From Sulfitobacter faviae (GTDB lineage: Bacteria > Pseudomonadota > Alphaproteobacteria > Rhodobacterales > Rhodobacteraceae): a DNA stretch of 64,000 bases. Position numbers and translations under genes: made by a program. The DNA is taken from NCBI RefSeq assembly GCF_029870955.1, contig NZ_PGFQ01000001.1, positions 2,108,001-2,172,000 of the forward strand, written 5' to 3'. Shown here piece by piece: positions 16,423-28,496 of the stretch (its first letter is position 1; each line of letters starts with the position of its first letter). The notes beneath the pieces were generated by a model, which saw only the letters and a list, made by a program, of their open reading frames with translations, made no database searches and had not been told where the DNA came from.

Positions 16423-18126
16423 ATGAGGCGCAGTATTATCAGTCGAATGCTTTGCAAGCGGGCAAAGCGTTTTCGCAAGGACGAGGGCGGCGGCATGCTG
16501 GTCCTCATGTTGGTCGTGTTTTTCGGGATCACGATCTTTGGCGGGCTGGCCGTGGACCTGGCGAACCACGAGCGGACGCGGACCACCTTTCAGACCCATC
16601 TCGACAATGCCGTGCTCGCCGCGGCGAGCCTGTCGCAAGACCTCGACCCTGAAGAGGTCGTGCGCAGCTACCTGACCTCCGCGGGGCTCGATCCTTCCGA
16701 GGTGGTGATCGACTCGAGCGAAGAAAAGATCGGCGGCATTCTGGTGGGGCGCACCGTCGAAGCCTCGCTTCCCGCCGGGCTGAACACTTATTTCTTCCGG
16801 TTTTTCGACATCGATTCACTCGGGATGACGATCAGCTCTGAGGCGACCGAACGGGTCGAGGATATCGAGATTTCTCTGGTGTTGGATGTGTCGGGGTCGA
16901 TGGGGGAGAGGACCAGCGACCGCAGCGGGATCAAGCTGACCCTGCTGAAGAATGCGGCCATCGACTTTGTCGATACGATCCTAAGCGATACCGAAGAGGG
17001 ACGCGTATCGATTTCGATCATTCCCTATTCGACCAAGGTAAATGCGGGAGAAGCTCTGCTGGGCCAATATTCGACAACCACCGAACATAGCTATTCCCAC
17101 TGCGTGGATTTCGATGGGAATGACTATGGTTCCTTGGCGATCGACCCCCAACAACAGATGCAACGGACAGGGCACTTCCAGTTCCAGAGCATGTCGAGTT
17201 CCAATCAGGAAAGGGGCCAATGGGTTTGCCGTAAAGACGCAGGCTTTGAAATTACTCCTTTGTCAGACTCGGTCGCGGCGCTGAGATCGCAAATCCTCGC
17301 CTTGACCGCCGAAGGGTCGACGTCGATCGACGTTGGTGCGAAGTGGGGGCTGGCCTTGCTCGACCCATCCGCACAGGGGCCGGTGAGCGGCTTGATCGAC
17401 GTCGGTCTGGTCCCGCAGGAGTTTCAAGGCCGTCCGCACCCACACGGGGCTGATAACAGCATGAAGGTTCTGGTGCTGATGACGGATGGTGAGAACTTTC
17501 CGGAATACCGTCTTGAGCCTGAGTATGCTTCCGGCGAGTCGGATGTGATCCGCACCGACTACGGGTCGGTGGTGTTCTATACAGTGGATTCTGCTGAACG
17601 CTCCAACGAATACGACGGGGATAATTCCTATCCTGAGGACTACTTTTATGCGACCCACCCTTGGGGCTCTGATCGTAGGTGGGATGATTACACGCTGCTC
17701 AACCACCCCAGTCTACGGGACTATAGGGATCAAGGGCAGGAAGAACGGCTCGACTGGCCCGAGGTTTGGGCCGAGATGTCCCCTTATTACTACGGCTATA
17801 ACCTCTATGGCCGGCGGCGGACGACGAGCTGGTGGGGCGGATCGCAGACTTGGAGTTCGCGCGCGAATAGTTTTTGGAACAACATGCACGACACCATCAG
17901 CGCGAACGAGAAAGACCGCCGCCTGCGCCAAATCTGCGGCGTCGCGAACACCGCTGGCGTCGTCGTCTATTCCATCGGCATGGATGTCGACAGCACCAAC
18001 TCCCTCAGCCTTTTGAAAGACTGCGCCTCTTCCGAGGCCCATTACTTCGACGTTCAGGGTCTGGAGATCCAAACCGCCTTCGACATGATCGCGGCGTCCA
18101 TCTCTATGTTGAGGCTGACCAAATGA
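16423..18126 (+). CDS. TadG-like pilus assembly protein with von Willebrand A domain
   Basis: A 567-residue protein anchored by one N-terminal helix (about 25-43) after a basic stretch, followed by the TadG/TadE-type AVDLANHERTRTTFQTHLDNAVLAAA. A vWA domain starts near residue 145; its MIDAS residues appear as D155-x-S157-x-S159 in LDVSGSMGE, and VLVLMTDGEN is a later strand. The C-terminal part holds an unusual Tyr/Trp/Ser-rich stretch (PYYYGYNLYGRRR, TSWWGGSQTW). Such proteins belong to Flp/Tad pilus loci and act at the cell envelope. It overlaps the next gene by ATGA. No pilin, TadA or CpaB-like gene is in the window, so the operon is a satellite locus. Confidence 0.85.
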   Translation: MRRSIISRMLCKRAKRFRKDEGGGMLVLMLVVFFGITIFGGLAVDLANHERTRTTFQTHLDNAVLAAASLSQDLDPEEVVRSYLTSAGLDPSEVVIDSSEEKIGGILVGRTVEASLPAGLNTYFFRFFDIDSLGMTISSEATERVEDIEISLVLDVSGSMGERTSDRSGIKLTLLKNAAIDFVDTILSDTEEGRVSISIIPYSTKVNAGEALLGQYSTTTEHSYSHCVDFDGNDYGSLAIDPQQQMQRTGHFQFQSMSSSNQERGQWVCRKDAGFEITPLSDSVAALRSQILALTAEGSTSIDVGAKWGLALLDPSAQGPVSGLIDVGLVPQEFQGRPHPHGADNSMKVLVLMTDGENFPEYRLEPEYASGESDVIRTDYGSVVFYTVDSAERSNEYDGDNSYPEDYFYATHPWGSDRRWDDYTLLNHPSLRDYRDQGQEERLDWPEVWAEMSPYYYGYNLYGRRRTTSWWGGSQTWSSRANSFWNNMHDTISANEKDRRLRQICGVANTAGVVVYSIGMDVDSTNSLSLLKDCASSEAHYFDVQGLEIQTAFDMIAASISMLRLTK

Positions 18127-18653
18127 TCCGCTTCGTCAAAGACCGCTTTCGCCGGTCCGAGGCGGGCGGGGTCACCATCGAGTTCGTCATCCTTTTGCCG
18201 CTCGTCTTTTACTTCTTCTTCCTCGCGCTTGAGACGGGCCTGTGGAGCGCGCGTGAGATCATGTTGCGGCGGGCCACGAATTTGGCCGTGCGGGACGTGC
18301 GGTTGGCCACCGGTTCCGTGCCAGGCTATGACGCGATGAAGGCGCTGATTTGTGAGCGGTCGGTTTTCGATGCGGGCTGCATCGAGAATATCCGGATCGA
18401 AATGCGGGCCATGCCGATTGCCGACTGGGCTGATCTGAGCGGGGCTGCCCCCTGTGTCGACCGGGATGAGGATTTCGACCCCGCAAATGGCTTTCTACCC
18501 GGCCAGCAGAACAATCTGATGATGATGCGGGTCTGCCGCCTGTTCGATCCGCTTTTGCCGGGGACAGGCTTGGGCCGGAAATTGCCCGAAGGGTCGGATG
18601 GCACATATGGCGTGCGGGTCACCACCGCTTTCGTGACGGAGCCGCGCGGATGA
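18123..18653 (+). CDS. TadE-like minor pilin / pilus assembly protein
   Basis: A 176-residue protein with a charged N-terminus and a TadE-type membrane segment (RRSEAGGVTIEFVILLPLV, FYFFFLALETGLW). The Gly-Gly-x-Thr-Ile-Glu-Phe context matches the TadE_N pattern with its conserved glutamate. The rest is a periplasmic or exported domain with cysteines at CERSVFDAGC and CVDRDED. Its ATG overlaps the TadG stop, and its stop overlaps the next start, so the three genes are translated together. Confidence 0.82.
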   Translation: MIRFVKDRFRRSEAGGVTIEFVILLPLVFYFFFLALETGLWSAREIMLRRATNLAVRDVRLATGSVPGYDAMKALICERSVFDAGCIENIRIEMRAMPIADWADLSGAAPCVDRDEDFDPANGFLPGQQNNLMMMRVCRLFDPLLPGTGLGRKLPEGSDGTYGVRVTTAFVTEPRG

Positions 18654-19213
18654 GGGGGATCGTATTCAAAGGTTTCGTCCGGTCGGAAGAGGGCAGCCAG
18701 ACGATTGCCTTTCTGGTTCTGCTGCCGTTGTTGGTCTGGTCGATCATGGCGATGCTGACCTTTACCGATGCCTTTCGGGTGCGCGGGATGGCGACCGATG
18801 CCACCGCCGTCATCGCCGACAGCCTGTCGCGGCAGACGACGCCGATCAACGCCGCTGATCTCTTGGGCCTGCAGTCGGTCGCGGAGCAGCTCACCGGTTA
18901 CGAAGTCTCTCTTCGCGTCACGCAGGTGCGGTGCATTCTGAATTGCGACAGTCTGACCCGCCGGATTTTGGCGGTGGATTTCTCGCAAGGCATCGGACTG
19001 GACAGCCTGCTCGATCTCGACTTTATCGCGGGGCTTTCGCGCGAGCGGGTGCCGCTGATGGCCAATGGTGACCGTCTGGTGTTGGTGGAGACTTCTTTCA
19101 TGCACGAGCCGATTGCGCAGATCGGCTTGGAGGGCACGGAGGTCAACGTCTCGCATGCCACGCGGATGCGTTTCGCGCCTCAGCTTTGCTGGATCCGCTG
19201 CATCATCAGCTAG
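18650..19213 (+). CDS. TadE/TadG-like membrane-anchored protein
   Basis: A 187-residue protein with the same layout as its upstream neighbour: a short N-terminus, RSEEGSQTIAFLVLLPLLVW and a hydrophobic helix, then an exported domain with cysteines in VRCILNCDS and LCWIRCIIS. Glutamate of the usual TIEF motif is replaced by Ala (TIAF). Likely a minor pilin-like partner of the preceding two proteins. Last gene of the operon; a terminator follows 25 bp later. Confidence 0.75.
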   Translation: MRGIVFKGFVRSEEGSQTIAFLVLLPLLVWSIMAMLTFTDAFRVRGMATDATAVIADSLSRQTTPINAADLLGLQSVAEQLTGYEVSLRVTQVRCILNCDSLTRRILAVDFSQGIGLDSLLDLDFIAGLSRERVPLMANGDRLVLVETSFMHEPIAQIGLEGTEVNVSHATRMRFAPQLCWIRCIIS

Positions 19214-19237
19214 GCGGGCGCCGATGCCCAAATGCGA

Positions 19238-19268
19238 AAGGGGCCGCCCGATGGGCAGCCCCTTTTTC
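19238..19268 (+). terminator. Terminator of the tadG operon
   Basis: AAGGGGC (19238-19244) and GCCC (19246-19249) pair with GGGC (19253-19256) and GCCCCTT (19258-19264), followed by a T run. A strong intrinsic terminator between the convergent tad operon and carB. Confidence 0.88.
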
Positions 19269-22627
<3,359 letters not shown>

Positions 22628-22783
22628 GGCGGCCCCCTAATTTTGCAAATTGTCCTGCCTTATAGGGATGGCGGCACGGGCTGCAAGGGGGGAATGGCTT
22701 TGACGGCCCCATAAATAAGGGCGGGGGCGCCTGTTCAACCCTTGCGGGCGCTGTGCTGGGGCGATCTGACAGGGCCAAAGCGG

Positions 22784-23569
22784 TCAGCCCGCGTGCGAGG
22801 CCCCTTCGGCGTTTAGAAAGATGCGCAGCGTGGCTTCGAACTCGCGCGGTTTCTCTGCGTGCAGCCAATGCCCCGCGCCGGGAATCTTGGCAAAGCGCGC
22901 TTGTGGGAACAGCGCCTTGATCGGCTCACGGTGTTCGGGCTGCACATAGTCCGAGGCACCGCCCGACAGAAACAGGGTCGGCCCCGGGAACTGGCCGGTC
23001 ACATCCTCGGGCCAGCCGACGATCTTGGGCATCTCCGCCTCAAGCGCGTCGAGGTTCAGCCGCCAGCGCTTGCCGGGCAGGTCGAGCGATTGGGTGAAAA
23101 AGCTCTGCAACGCGCGCTCCACCCCCGCCTCGGCCAGCTGCGCCTCGGCGTCCGAGCGGCGCTCGACACGGCTGAGGTCCACGCCGCGCATGGCGTCGAT
23201 GAACATCTGTTGCGTGTGGCCGTAAGCGACAGGCGCGATGTCGGCGACGATCACGCGGCGCAGCAGCTCGGGCCGGGTCAGCGCCAGCATCATCACCGCC
23301 TTGCCGCCCATCGAGTGGCCGCAGATGTCCACCGGGCCGCCCAGATGCGTGATCACCTCGGCCAGATCCTGCGCCATTTCGGGGTAGCTGTGGGTGTCGT
23401 GATGCGGGCTGCCGCCGTGGTTGCGCATGTCGACGGTGACGACATGACGCGCGTCCGCGAGGCGTTTGGCGATCACGCCCCAGTTGCGGCCAGAGCCATA
23501 GAGGCCATGGACGATCAGCAGGGTCGGGCGGTCGGCGGCGGCTTCGCCATATTCGGAGTAATTCAACAT
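22784..23569 (-). CDS. Alpha/beta hydrolase
   Basis: A 261-residue alpha/beta hydrolase of the YbfF/ABHD11-like type. It has HGLYGSGRNW (oxyanion loop), VDMRNHGGSPH, the nucleophile elbow GHSMGG with Ser86, and the C-terminal histidine in GAGHWLHAEKP. The substrate is unknown; such enzymes are usually esterases. It lies 156 bp downstream of the carB start on the same strand, but is probably separate. Confidence 0.9.
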   Translation of the reverse strand: MLNYSEYGEAAADRPTLLIVHGLYGSGRNWGVIAKRLADARHVVTVDMRNHGGSPHHDTHSYPEMAQDLAEVITHLGGPVDICGHSMGGKAVMMLALTRPELLRRVIVADIAPVAYGHTQQMFIDAMRGVDLSRVERRSDAEAQLAEAGVERALQSFFTQSLDLPGKRWRLNLDALEAEMPKIVGWPEDVTGQFPGPTLFLSGGASDYVQPEHREPIKALFPQARFAKIPGAGHWLHAEKPREFEATLRIFLNAEGASHAG

Positions 23570-23623
23570 GCGGGCAAATTTAAGGGCATTGCAGCCCGGG
23601 GACCAGAGCGATTAGATGCGCCC

Positions 23624-23998
23624 ATGATTGACCGCCAAGATTTCGACACCCGCGCCGAGGCGCTGCGCCCTTTGTTCGAGGACCGTTTGCGCATCAAGGC
23701 CCGCGATCTGCGTGAGGCGTTTCACCGCGCCGGGCCGGAACTGCCGCGCGGCATTCGCGGCGATGGGATGTTGCTCAGCAAGACCGAGCATCTGGTCGCC
23801 AACCCCCATATCGCCCGTCAGTTGGAGGATGCCCCGGTTTGGGCCGCCTTCAACCGGGTTACGGCGCATTTGAAAGAGATCGACCCAAAGGCCCGGCGGC
23901 GCGGCATCATCCTTGACCGGCTGGCCGGCGTGGCCTTCAATATTCTGGTGGTTTTCGCAGGCTTTGTGATCTGGCTTTGGTGGCGCGGCTACGTGTAA
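23624..23998 (+). CDS. Conserved hypothetical protein with C-terminal membrane helix
   Basis: A 124-residue protein that I do not recognise. It has a charged N-terminal half (DFDTRAEALRPLFEDRLRIK, ARDLREAFHRAGPELPRGIR), a KTEHLVANPHIARQLEDAPVWAAF segment, and one hydrophobic C-terminal helix (VAFNILVVFAGFVIWLWW). It is probably a tail-anchored inner-membrane protein. The gene is read rightwards, divergent from the hydrolase. Confidence 0.65.
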   Translation: MIDRQDFDTRAEALRPLFEDRLRIKARDLREAFHRAGPELPRGIRGDGMLLSKTEHLVANPHIARQLEDAPVWAAFNRVTAHLKEIDPKARRRGIILDRLAGVAFNILVVFAGFVIWLWWRGYV

Positions 23999-24016
23999 GC
24001 CGCCGCGCCGATGGGC

Positions 24017-24415
24017 TCAGGCCGGGTCGTAATCCGCGTCCAATACCTTTTCCATCCATTCGACCGCCTCACCGACCTGTGCCTCTTGCAGGGCGATATG
24101 GGTCATGGCGCTGTCGGGCGCGGCCCCGTGCCAGTGTTTCTCACCGGGGCCGAACCAGACGACATCGCCCTTGTTCAGCGTCTGCACCGGGCTGCCTTCG
24201 GTCTGGGCGCGGCCTGTGCCTTCGGTGACGATCAGGGTCTGGCCCAGAGGGTGGACATGCCACGCCGTGCGCGCGCCGGGCTGAAAGGTCACCGTCACGC
24301 CGCGGAGGCGGGCAGGCGCCGGGGCCGAGATCAGCGGGGTCATCTCGACCTCTCCGGTGAAGTAATCGTCAGGGCCGGGTTCAGAGGGGCGGCTGCCCTT
24401 GGGGTGAATGATCAT
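24017..24415 (-). CDS. Cupin domain protein
   Basis: A 132-residue small beta-barrel protein. The cupin metal motif is visible: GARTAWHVHPLGQTLIVTEGTG, then GDVVWFGPGEKHWHGA. It resembles the quercetinase-like/YhhW-type single cupins. The ATG at 24413-24415 has AAGGAG close upstream, which rejects the longer open frame to 24496. Function is not determinable from sequence; it is convergent with the preceding membrane protein gene. Confidence 0.85.
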   Translation of the reverse strand: MIIHPKGSRPSEPGPDDYFTGEVEMTPLISAPAPARLRGVTVTFQPGARTAWHVHPLGQTLIVTEGTGRAQTEGSPVQTLNKGDVVWFGPGEKHWHGAAPDSAMTHIALQEAQVGEAVEWMEKVLDADYDPA

Positions 24416-24483
24416 GCGGTTCTCCTTTGCGAGAGAATGTGGCGCGGGGAGGGGGATCGGCAAGGGGGCTGTCTGGCGATGAT

Positions 24484-24498
24484 CGCCCGGAATCAAGG
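24484..24498 (-). repeat. Dispersed intergenic repeat, copy 1 (inverted)
   Basis: Reading leftwards this is CCTTGATTCCGGGCG. The same 15 bases occur at 60714-60728, and the inner 13 also at 45184-45196. All three are outside genes. Confidence 0.55.
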
Positions 24499-24629
24499 CG
24501 CTTTGCTTGGCCGCACATCATGGTTGAGAAATAAAGCGGTAGGAACGCAGTTTGCGATGCCCACCCGCGGTCGGGCGCCGCCCGGCCGGGGGTAAAGTGG
24601 CCCCCGCATCGCTGCGAGGGCCAAATCGC

Positions 24630-25906
24630 TTACAGGTTCGGATACATCGGGAAACGCTGGCACAGCGCTTCGACCTCGGCTTTCACCTTGGCCTCGACCT
24701 CGGCATTGCCATCGGCACCATTGGCCGCCAGCCCATCGACCACTTCGATGATCCAATCGGCGATCTGGCGGAACTCGGCCTCACCAAAGCCGCGTGTCGT
24801 GCCCGCAGGGGAGCCGAGACGGATGCCGCTCGTCACCATTGGCTTTTCCGGGTCAAACGGCACGCCGTTCTTGTTGCAGGTGATATGCGCCCGGCCCAGA
24901 GCCTTCTCCGTGTCGTTGCCCTTCACGCCTTTCGGGCGCAGGTCGACCAGCACAACATGGGTGTCGGTGCCGTGGGTCACGGTGTCGAGGCCGCCTTTGA
25001 TCAACTGATCCGACAGCGCCTGCGCATTGGCGATGACCTGTTTGGCATAGGCTTTGAACTCAGGCTGCTGCGCTTCGCCAAAGGCCACGGCCTTGGCCGC
25101 GATCACATGCATCAAGGGGCCGCCCTGAATGCCGGGGAAGATGGCGGAGTTGATCTTTTTCGAGATCGCCTCGTCATTGGTCAGGATCATGCCGCCGCGC
25201 GGGCCGCGCAGGGTCTTGTGGGTCGTGGTCGTCGCCACATGCGCATGGGGGAAGGGGGAGGGATGCTCACCCGCCGCGACAAGACCCGCGAAATGCGCCA
25301 TGTCGACGAGCAGATAGGCGCCCACGCTGTCTGCAATCTCGCGCATCTTGGCAAAGTCGATCTGACGCGGGATGGCGGAGCCACCGGCGATGATCATCTT
25401 GGGCTGATGCTCTTTCGCCAATTCGGCGACTTGGACGTAGTCCAGCAGATTGTCCTGTTTGCGCACACCGTATTGCACGGCGTTGAACCATTTGCCCGAC
25501 TGGTTCGGCTTGGCCCGTGGGTCAGGTGCCCCCCGGCATCAAGGCTCATCCCCAGAATGGTGTCGCCCGGTTGCAGCAGCGCGGTGAAGACACCTTGGTT
25601 TGCTTGGCTGCCGGAGTTCGGCTGCACATTGGCGAACTGGCAATCGAAAAGCGCACAGGCGCGATCGATGGCGAGGTTCTCGGCCACGTCGACATGCTCA
25701 CAGCCGCCATAGTAGCGGCGCCCCGGATAGCCTTCGGCGTATTTGTTGGTCATGATGCTGCCCTGCGCCTCAAGCACCGCAGCCGAAACAATGTTCTCGC
25801 TGGCGATCAATTCGATCTCGCCGCGCTGGCGGCCCAGTTCGGCATCGATCGCAGCGGCGAGGGCGGGATCGGAATCAGCGAGAGATTTGGTGAAGAAATC
25901 GGACAT
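24630..25906 (-). CDS. glyA: Serine hydroxymethyltransferase GlyA (frameshifted)
   Basis: A PLP enzyme that interconverts serine and glycine and loads one-carbon units on tetrahydrofolate. Restored length is 425 residues. It has [40 protein letters not shown], the PLP-lysine segment [16 protein letters not shown], and the C-terminal [11 protein letters not shown]. The frame breaks after [10 protein letters not shown]: one base is missing in the C run 25514-25516, and adding it gives [11 protein letters not shown] and then the second half. It is divergent from nadK. Confidence 0.95.
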
Positions 25907-26087
25907 CAGGGGATCCTCATTGGAGCTGGTTTCGCGTGTTGCCTATCGGAAACCCGGCCTGAGGTGAAGGCTGTAAACCGACAGGTTGCAAGATATGTGC
26001 GTCAACACTGGTGGCGCACGGAATAATGTGATTGTTTTGGCCCCAAACGCCGATGATCGGAAACTTCGCCGGAATGAGCCTGCTGAC

Positions 26088-26849
26088 ATGTCCTTAAAGA
26101 TCGCTTTTGTGGCCAGCCGGGCCAGCGTGGCACAGACGGCGCGGGCCGCTTTGATCGGGCGTTATGGCGATGTGCCATTGCGTCAAGCCGAGGTGATCGT
26201 GGCGCTTGGGGGCGACGGGTTCATGCTGCACACGCTGCACAGCACCCAAGACATGGACGCGCCGGTCTATGGGATGAACCGGGGCACCATCGGCTTTTTG
26301 ATGAACGCCTACCGAGAGGGCGACCTGCAAGCGCGGCTGGCGGCGGCGGAAGAGGCGGTGATTAACCCTTTGGTCATGCGCGCCACCCATATCGACGGGA
26401 CGATTTCGACCGCGCTGGCGATCAACGAGGTTTCCCTGCTGCGCGCGGGGCCGCAGGCGGCCAAGCTGCGCATCACGATAGACGGGCGTCAGCGCATGGA
26501 GGAACTGGTCTGCGACGGGGCACTGGTGGCGACCCCTGCGGGCTCCACCGCCTATAACTACTCCGCCCATGGACCGATCCTGCCCATCGGTTCGGATGTC
26601 TTGGCCCTGACCCCGATTGCCGCCTTCCGCCCGCGCCGCTGGCGTGGGGCCTTGTTGCCGAAACGGGCCACGGTGCGTTTCGATGTGCAAGAACCGCAAA
26701 AACGCCCCGTGATGGCCGATGCCGACGGCCAGTCGCACCGCGATGTGACGACGGTCGAAGTCTCGTCAGACCCCAGCGTCAGCCACCGGATCCTCTTCGA
26801 TCCCGGCCATGGGCTGGAAGAGCGGTTGATCTCGGAGCAGTTCAACTGA
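26088..26849 (+). CDS. nadK: NAD kinase
   Basis: ATP-dependent NAD kinase making NADP in the cytoplasm. The 253-residue protein has the catalytic GGDG at 41-44 ([14 protein letters not shown]), [19 protein letters not shown] and the signature [31 protein letters not shown] at 26088 is the family-like start; the frame upstream to 25986 is not conserved in type. Complete and ordinary. Confidence 0.95.
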   Translation: MSLKIAFVASRASVAQTARAALIGRYGDVPLRQAEVIVALGGDGFMLHTLHSTQDMDAPVYGMNRGTIGFLMNAYREGDLQARLAAAEEAVINPLVMRATHIDGTISTALAINEVSLLRAGPQAAKLRITIDGRQRMEELVCDGALVATPAGSTAYNYSAHGPILPIGSDVLALTPIAAFRPRRWRGALLPKRATVRFDVQEPQKRPVMADADGQSHRDVTTVEVSSDPSVSHRILFDPGHGLEERLISEQFN

Positions 26850-26890
26850 CCGGAGAGGGCGGCGTCTTTCCGCCGCACCTCGCGCCTACC

Positions 26891-26915
26891 GGAACCCTGA
26901 CTTCGCGCCAGCGTT
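26891..26915 (+). promoter_or_regulatory. Putative EcfG-type (general stress) promoter of csbD
   Basis: GGAAC at 26891-26895 and CGTT at 26912-26915, separated by 16 bp, match the general-stress sigma factor EcfG consensus of alphaproteobacteria exactly. The elements lie 57 bp upstream of a CsbD-family gene, a typical stress-induced target. Confidence 0.6.
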
Positions 26916-26972
26916 GAGCCTGCAAGAGCGGGAACCTCCCGCGTCTTAACAGCCGAAGAAAGGAGACCTAAG

Positions 26973-27170
26973 ATGAATTGGGACCGTATCGAAGGCAATT
27001 GGAACCAGATGACCGGCGCGGTGAAATCGCAATGGGGCGATCTGACCGATGACGAAATCGCCGAAGCCCGTGGCAATCGCGAGCAGTTGGTGGGTAAGAT
27101 TCAAGAACGCTATGGCATCGCCAAAGACGAGGCCGAGCGTCAAGTCGATGACTTCGCCGCGAAATACTGA
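26973..27170 (+). CDS. CsbD family stress-response protein
   Basis: A 65-residue CsbD-like protein (MNWDRIEGNWNQMTGAVKSQ, WGDLTDDEIAEARGNREQLV, GKIQERYGIAKDEAERQVDDF). CsbD proteins are induced by general stress in many bacteria, though their molecular role is unclear. A GAAAGGAG ribosome-binding site precedes it, and the EcfG-like promoter upstream fits stress control. A bidirectional terminator follows. Confidence 0.92.
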   Translation: MNWDRIEGNWNQMTGAVKSQWGDLTDDEIAEARGNREQLVGKIQERYGIAKDEAERQVDDFAAKY

Positions 27171-27187
27171 GTTTCGTCGGCAGAATT

Positions 27188-27220
27188 AAAAAAGGCGACC
27201 CCCTGAGGGTCGCCTTTTGC
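27188..27220. terminator. Bidirectional terminator between csbD and the saccharopine dehydrogenase-like gene
   Basis: AAAAGGCGACCC (27190-27201) and GGGTCGCCTTTT (27207-27218) form a 12-pair stem with A/T tracts on both sides, serving both convergent genes. Confidence 0.88.
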
Positions 27221-27234
27221 GTTTCAAGAGAGGT

Positions 27235-28476
27235 TCAAGCCTCATGCCAAGCGCGGTCACCCTTGTCGTCTTTGATGCGGGTGGGCAGGCCGATGTCGTC
27301 GAGCAAACCAAAGAGGGGCTTGGGGTCCAACTCTTCGACATTGACCATGGTGGCGGTGTCATAGGTGCCATCGGCGATCAGCATCGCAAAGGCCACCGGC
27401 GGCACGCCCGCGGTGTAGGAAATGCCTTGGCTGCCCACTTCGTTATAGGCGTCCTTGTGATCGGCGACGTTATAGACAAAGACCTCGACCTCTTCGCCGT
27501 CCTTCACGCCTTTCACCAGATCGCCAATGCAGGTCTTGCCGGTGTAGTTGGGCGCAAGGCTCGACGGGTCGGGCAGCACGGCTTTCACCACTTTCAGCGG
27601 GACGACCTCCAGCCCCTCGGCGGTGGTCACGGGCTGCTCGGACAGCAGGCCGAGGTTTTGCAAGACGGTGAAGACGTTGATGTAGTGGTCGCCAAAACCC
27701 ATCCAGAAGCGCACGTCAGCCTGCGGGTAGTTCGCCGACAGCGAATGCACCTCGTCATGGCCCGACAGATAGGCCTTCTGCTTGCCGACCACGGGCAGGT
27801 CCCATTCGCGGCCCACTTCGAACATCTTGTTCTCCTGCCACGCGCCTTCCTGCCAGCTGTAAACGGTGCCGGTGAACTCGCGGAAGTTGATCTCAGGGTC
27901 GAAGTTGGTCGAGAAATACTTGCCGTGGTTGCCCGCGTTGATGTCGACGATGTCGATGGATTTGACCTCGTCCATGAACTCATCCACTGCGAAACGGGCG
28001 AAGGCGTTGACCATGCCCGGATCGAAACCGGCGCCGAGGATCGCGGTCACCCCCGCTTCGGCGCAGGCCTCGCGGCGCTTCCACTCGTAGTTGCCATACC
28101 ACGGCGGGGTCTCGCAGATCTTGGTCGGGTCCTCGTGGATCGCCGTGTCGATATAGGCAGCACCGGTGTCGATGCAGGCTTGAAGCACGGTCATGTTCAC
28201 GAACGGCGAGCCCACGTTGATGACGATTTGGCAGCCGGTCTCTTTGATCAGGGCGGCCACGGCATCGGTGTCCATCCCGTCGACGGCATGCGCCTTGAAG
28301 ACGCCATCCTGCTTCATCGCGTTTTTCTCATGCACGCTTGCGATGATCGCCTCGCATTTGGAGACCGTGCGGCTGGCGATATGCAAGTCACCCAAACGGT
28401 CATTATTCTGCGCGCATTTATGCGCCACAACCTGTGCGACGCCGCCCGCGCCGATGATAAGAACATTGCGTTTCAT
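27235..28476 (-). CDS. Carboxy(nor)spermidine synthase (saccharopine dehydrogenase family)
   Basis: A 413-residue NADPH-dependent dehydrogenase. It starts MKRNVLIIGAGGVAQVVAHKCAQN (Rossmann) and shows IASRTVSKCEAI, VNVGSPFVNMTVLQACIDTGAAYIDTA and the saccharopine dehydrogenase C-terminal region. Its immediate downstream neighbour encodes the matching decarboxylase, so the product is carboxyspermidine (from putrescine and aspartate semialdehyde) or its nor-analogue. Together they form the AdoMet-independent polyamine route known in Vibrio and Campylobacter. The ATG at 28476 follows GGTCAACACT; the open frame to 28500 adds only eight residues. Confidence 0.88.
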   Translation of the reverse strand: MKRNVLIIGAGGVAQVVAHKCAQNNDRLGDLHIASRTVSKCEAIIASVHEKNAMKQDGVFKAHAVDGMDTDAVAALIKETGCQIVINVGSPFVNMTVLQACIDTGAAYIDTAIHEDPTKICETPPWYGNYEWKRREACAEAGVTAILGAGFDPGMVNAFARFAVDEFMDEVKSIDIVDINAGNHGKYFSTNFDPEINFREFTGTVYSWQEGAWQENKMFEVGREWDLPVVGKQKAYLSGHDEVHSLSANYPQADVRFWMGFGDHYINVFTVLQNLGLLSEQPVTTAEGLEVVPLKVVKAVLPDPSSLAPNYTGKTCIGDLVKGVKDGEEVEVFVYNVADHKDAYNEVGSQGISYTAGVPPVAFAMLIADGTYDTATMVNVEELDPKPLFGLLDDIGLPTRIKDDKGDRAWHEA

Positions 28477-28496
28477 AGTGTTGACCTCTTTCCTTG

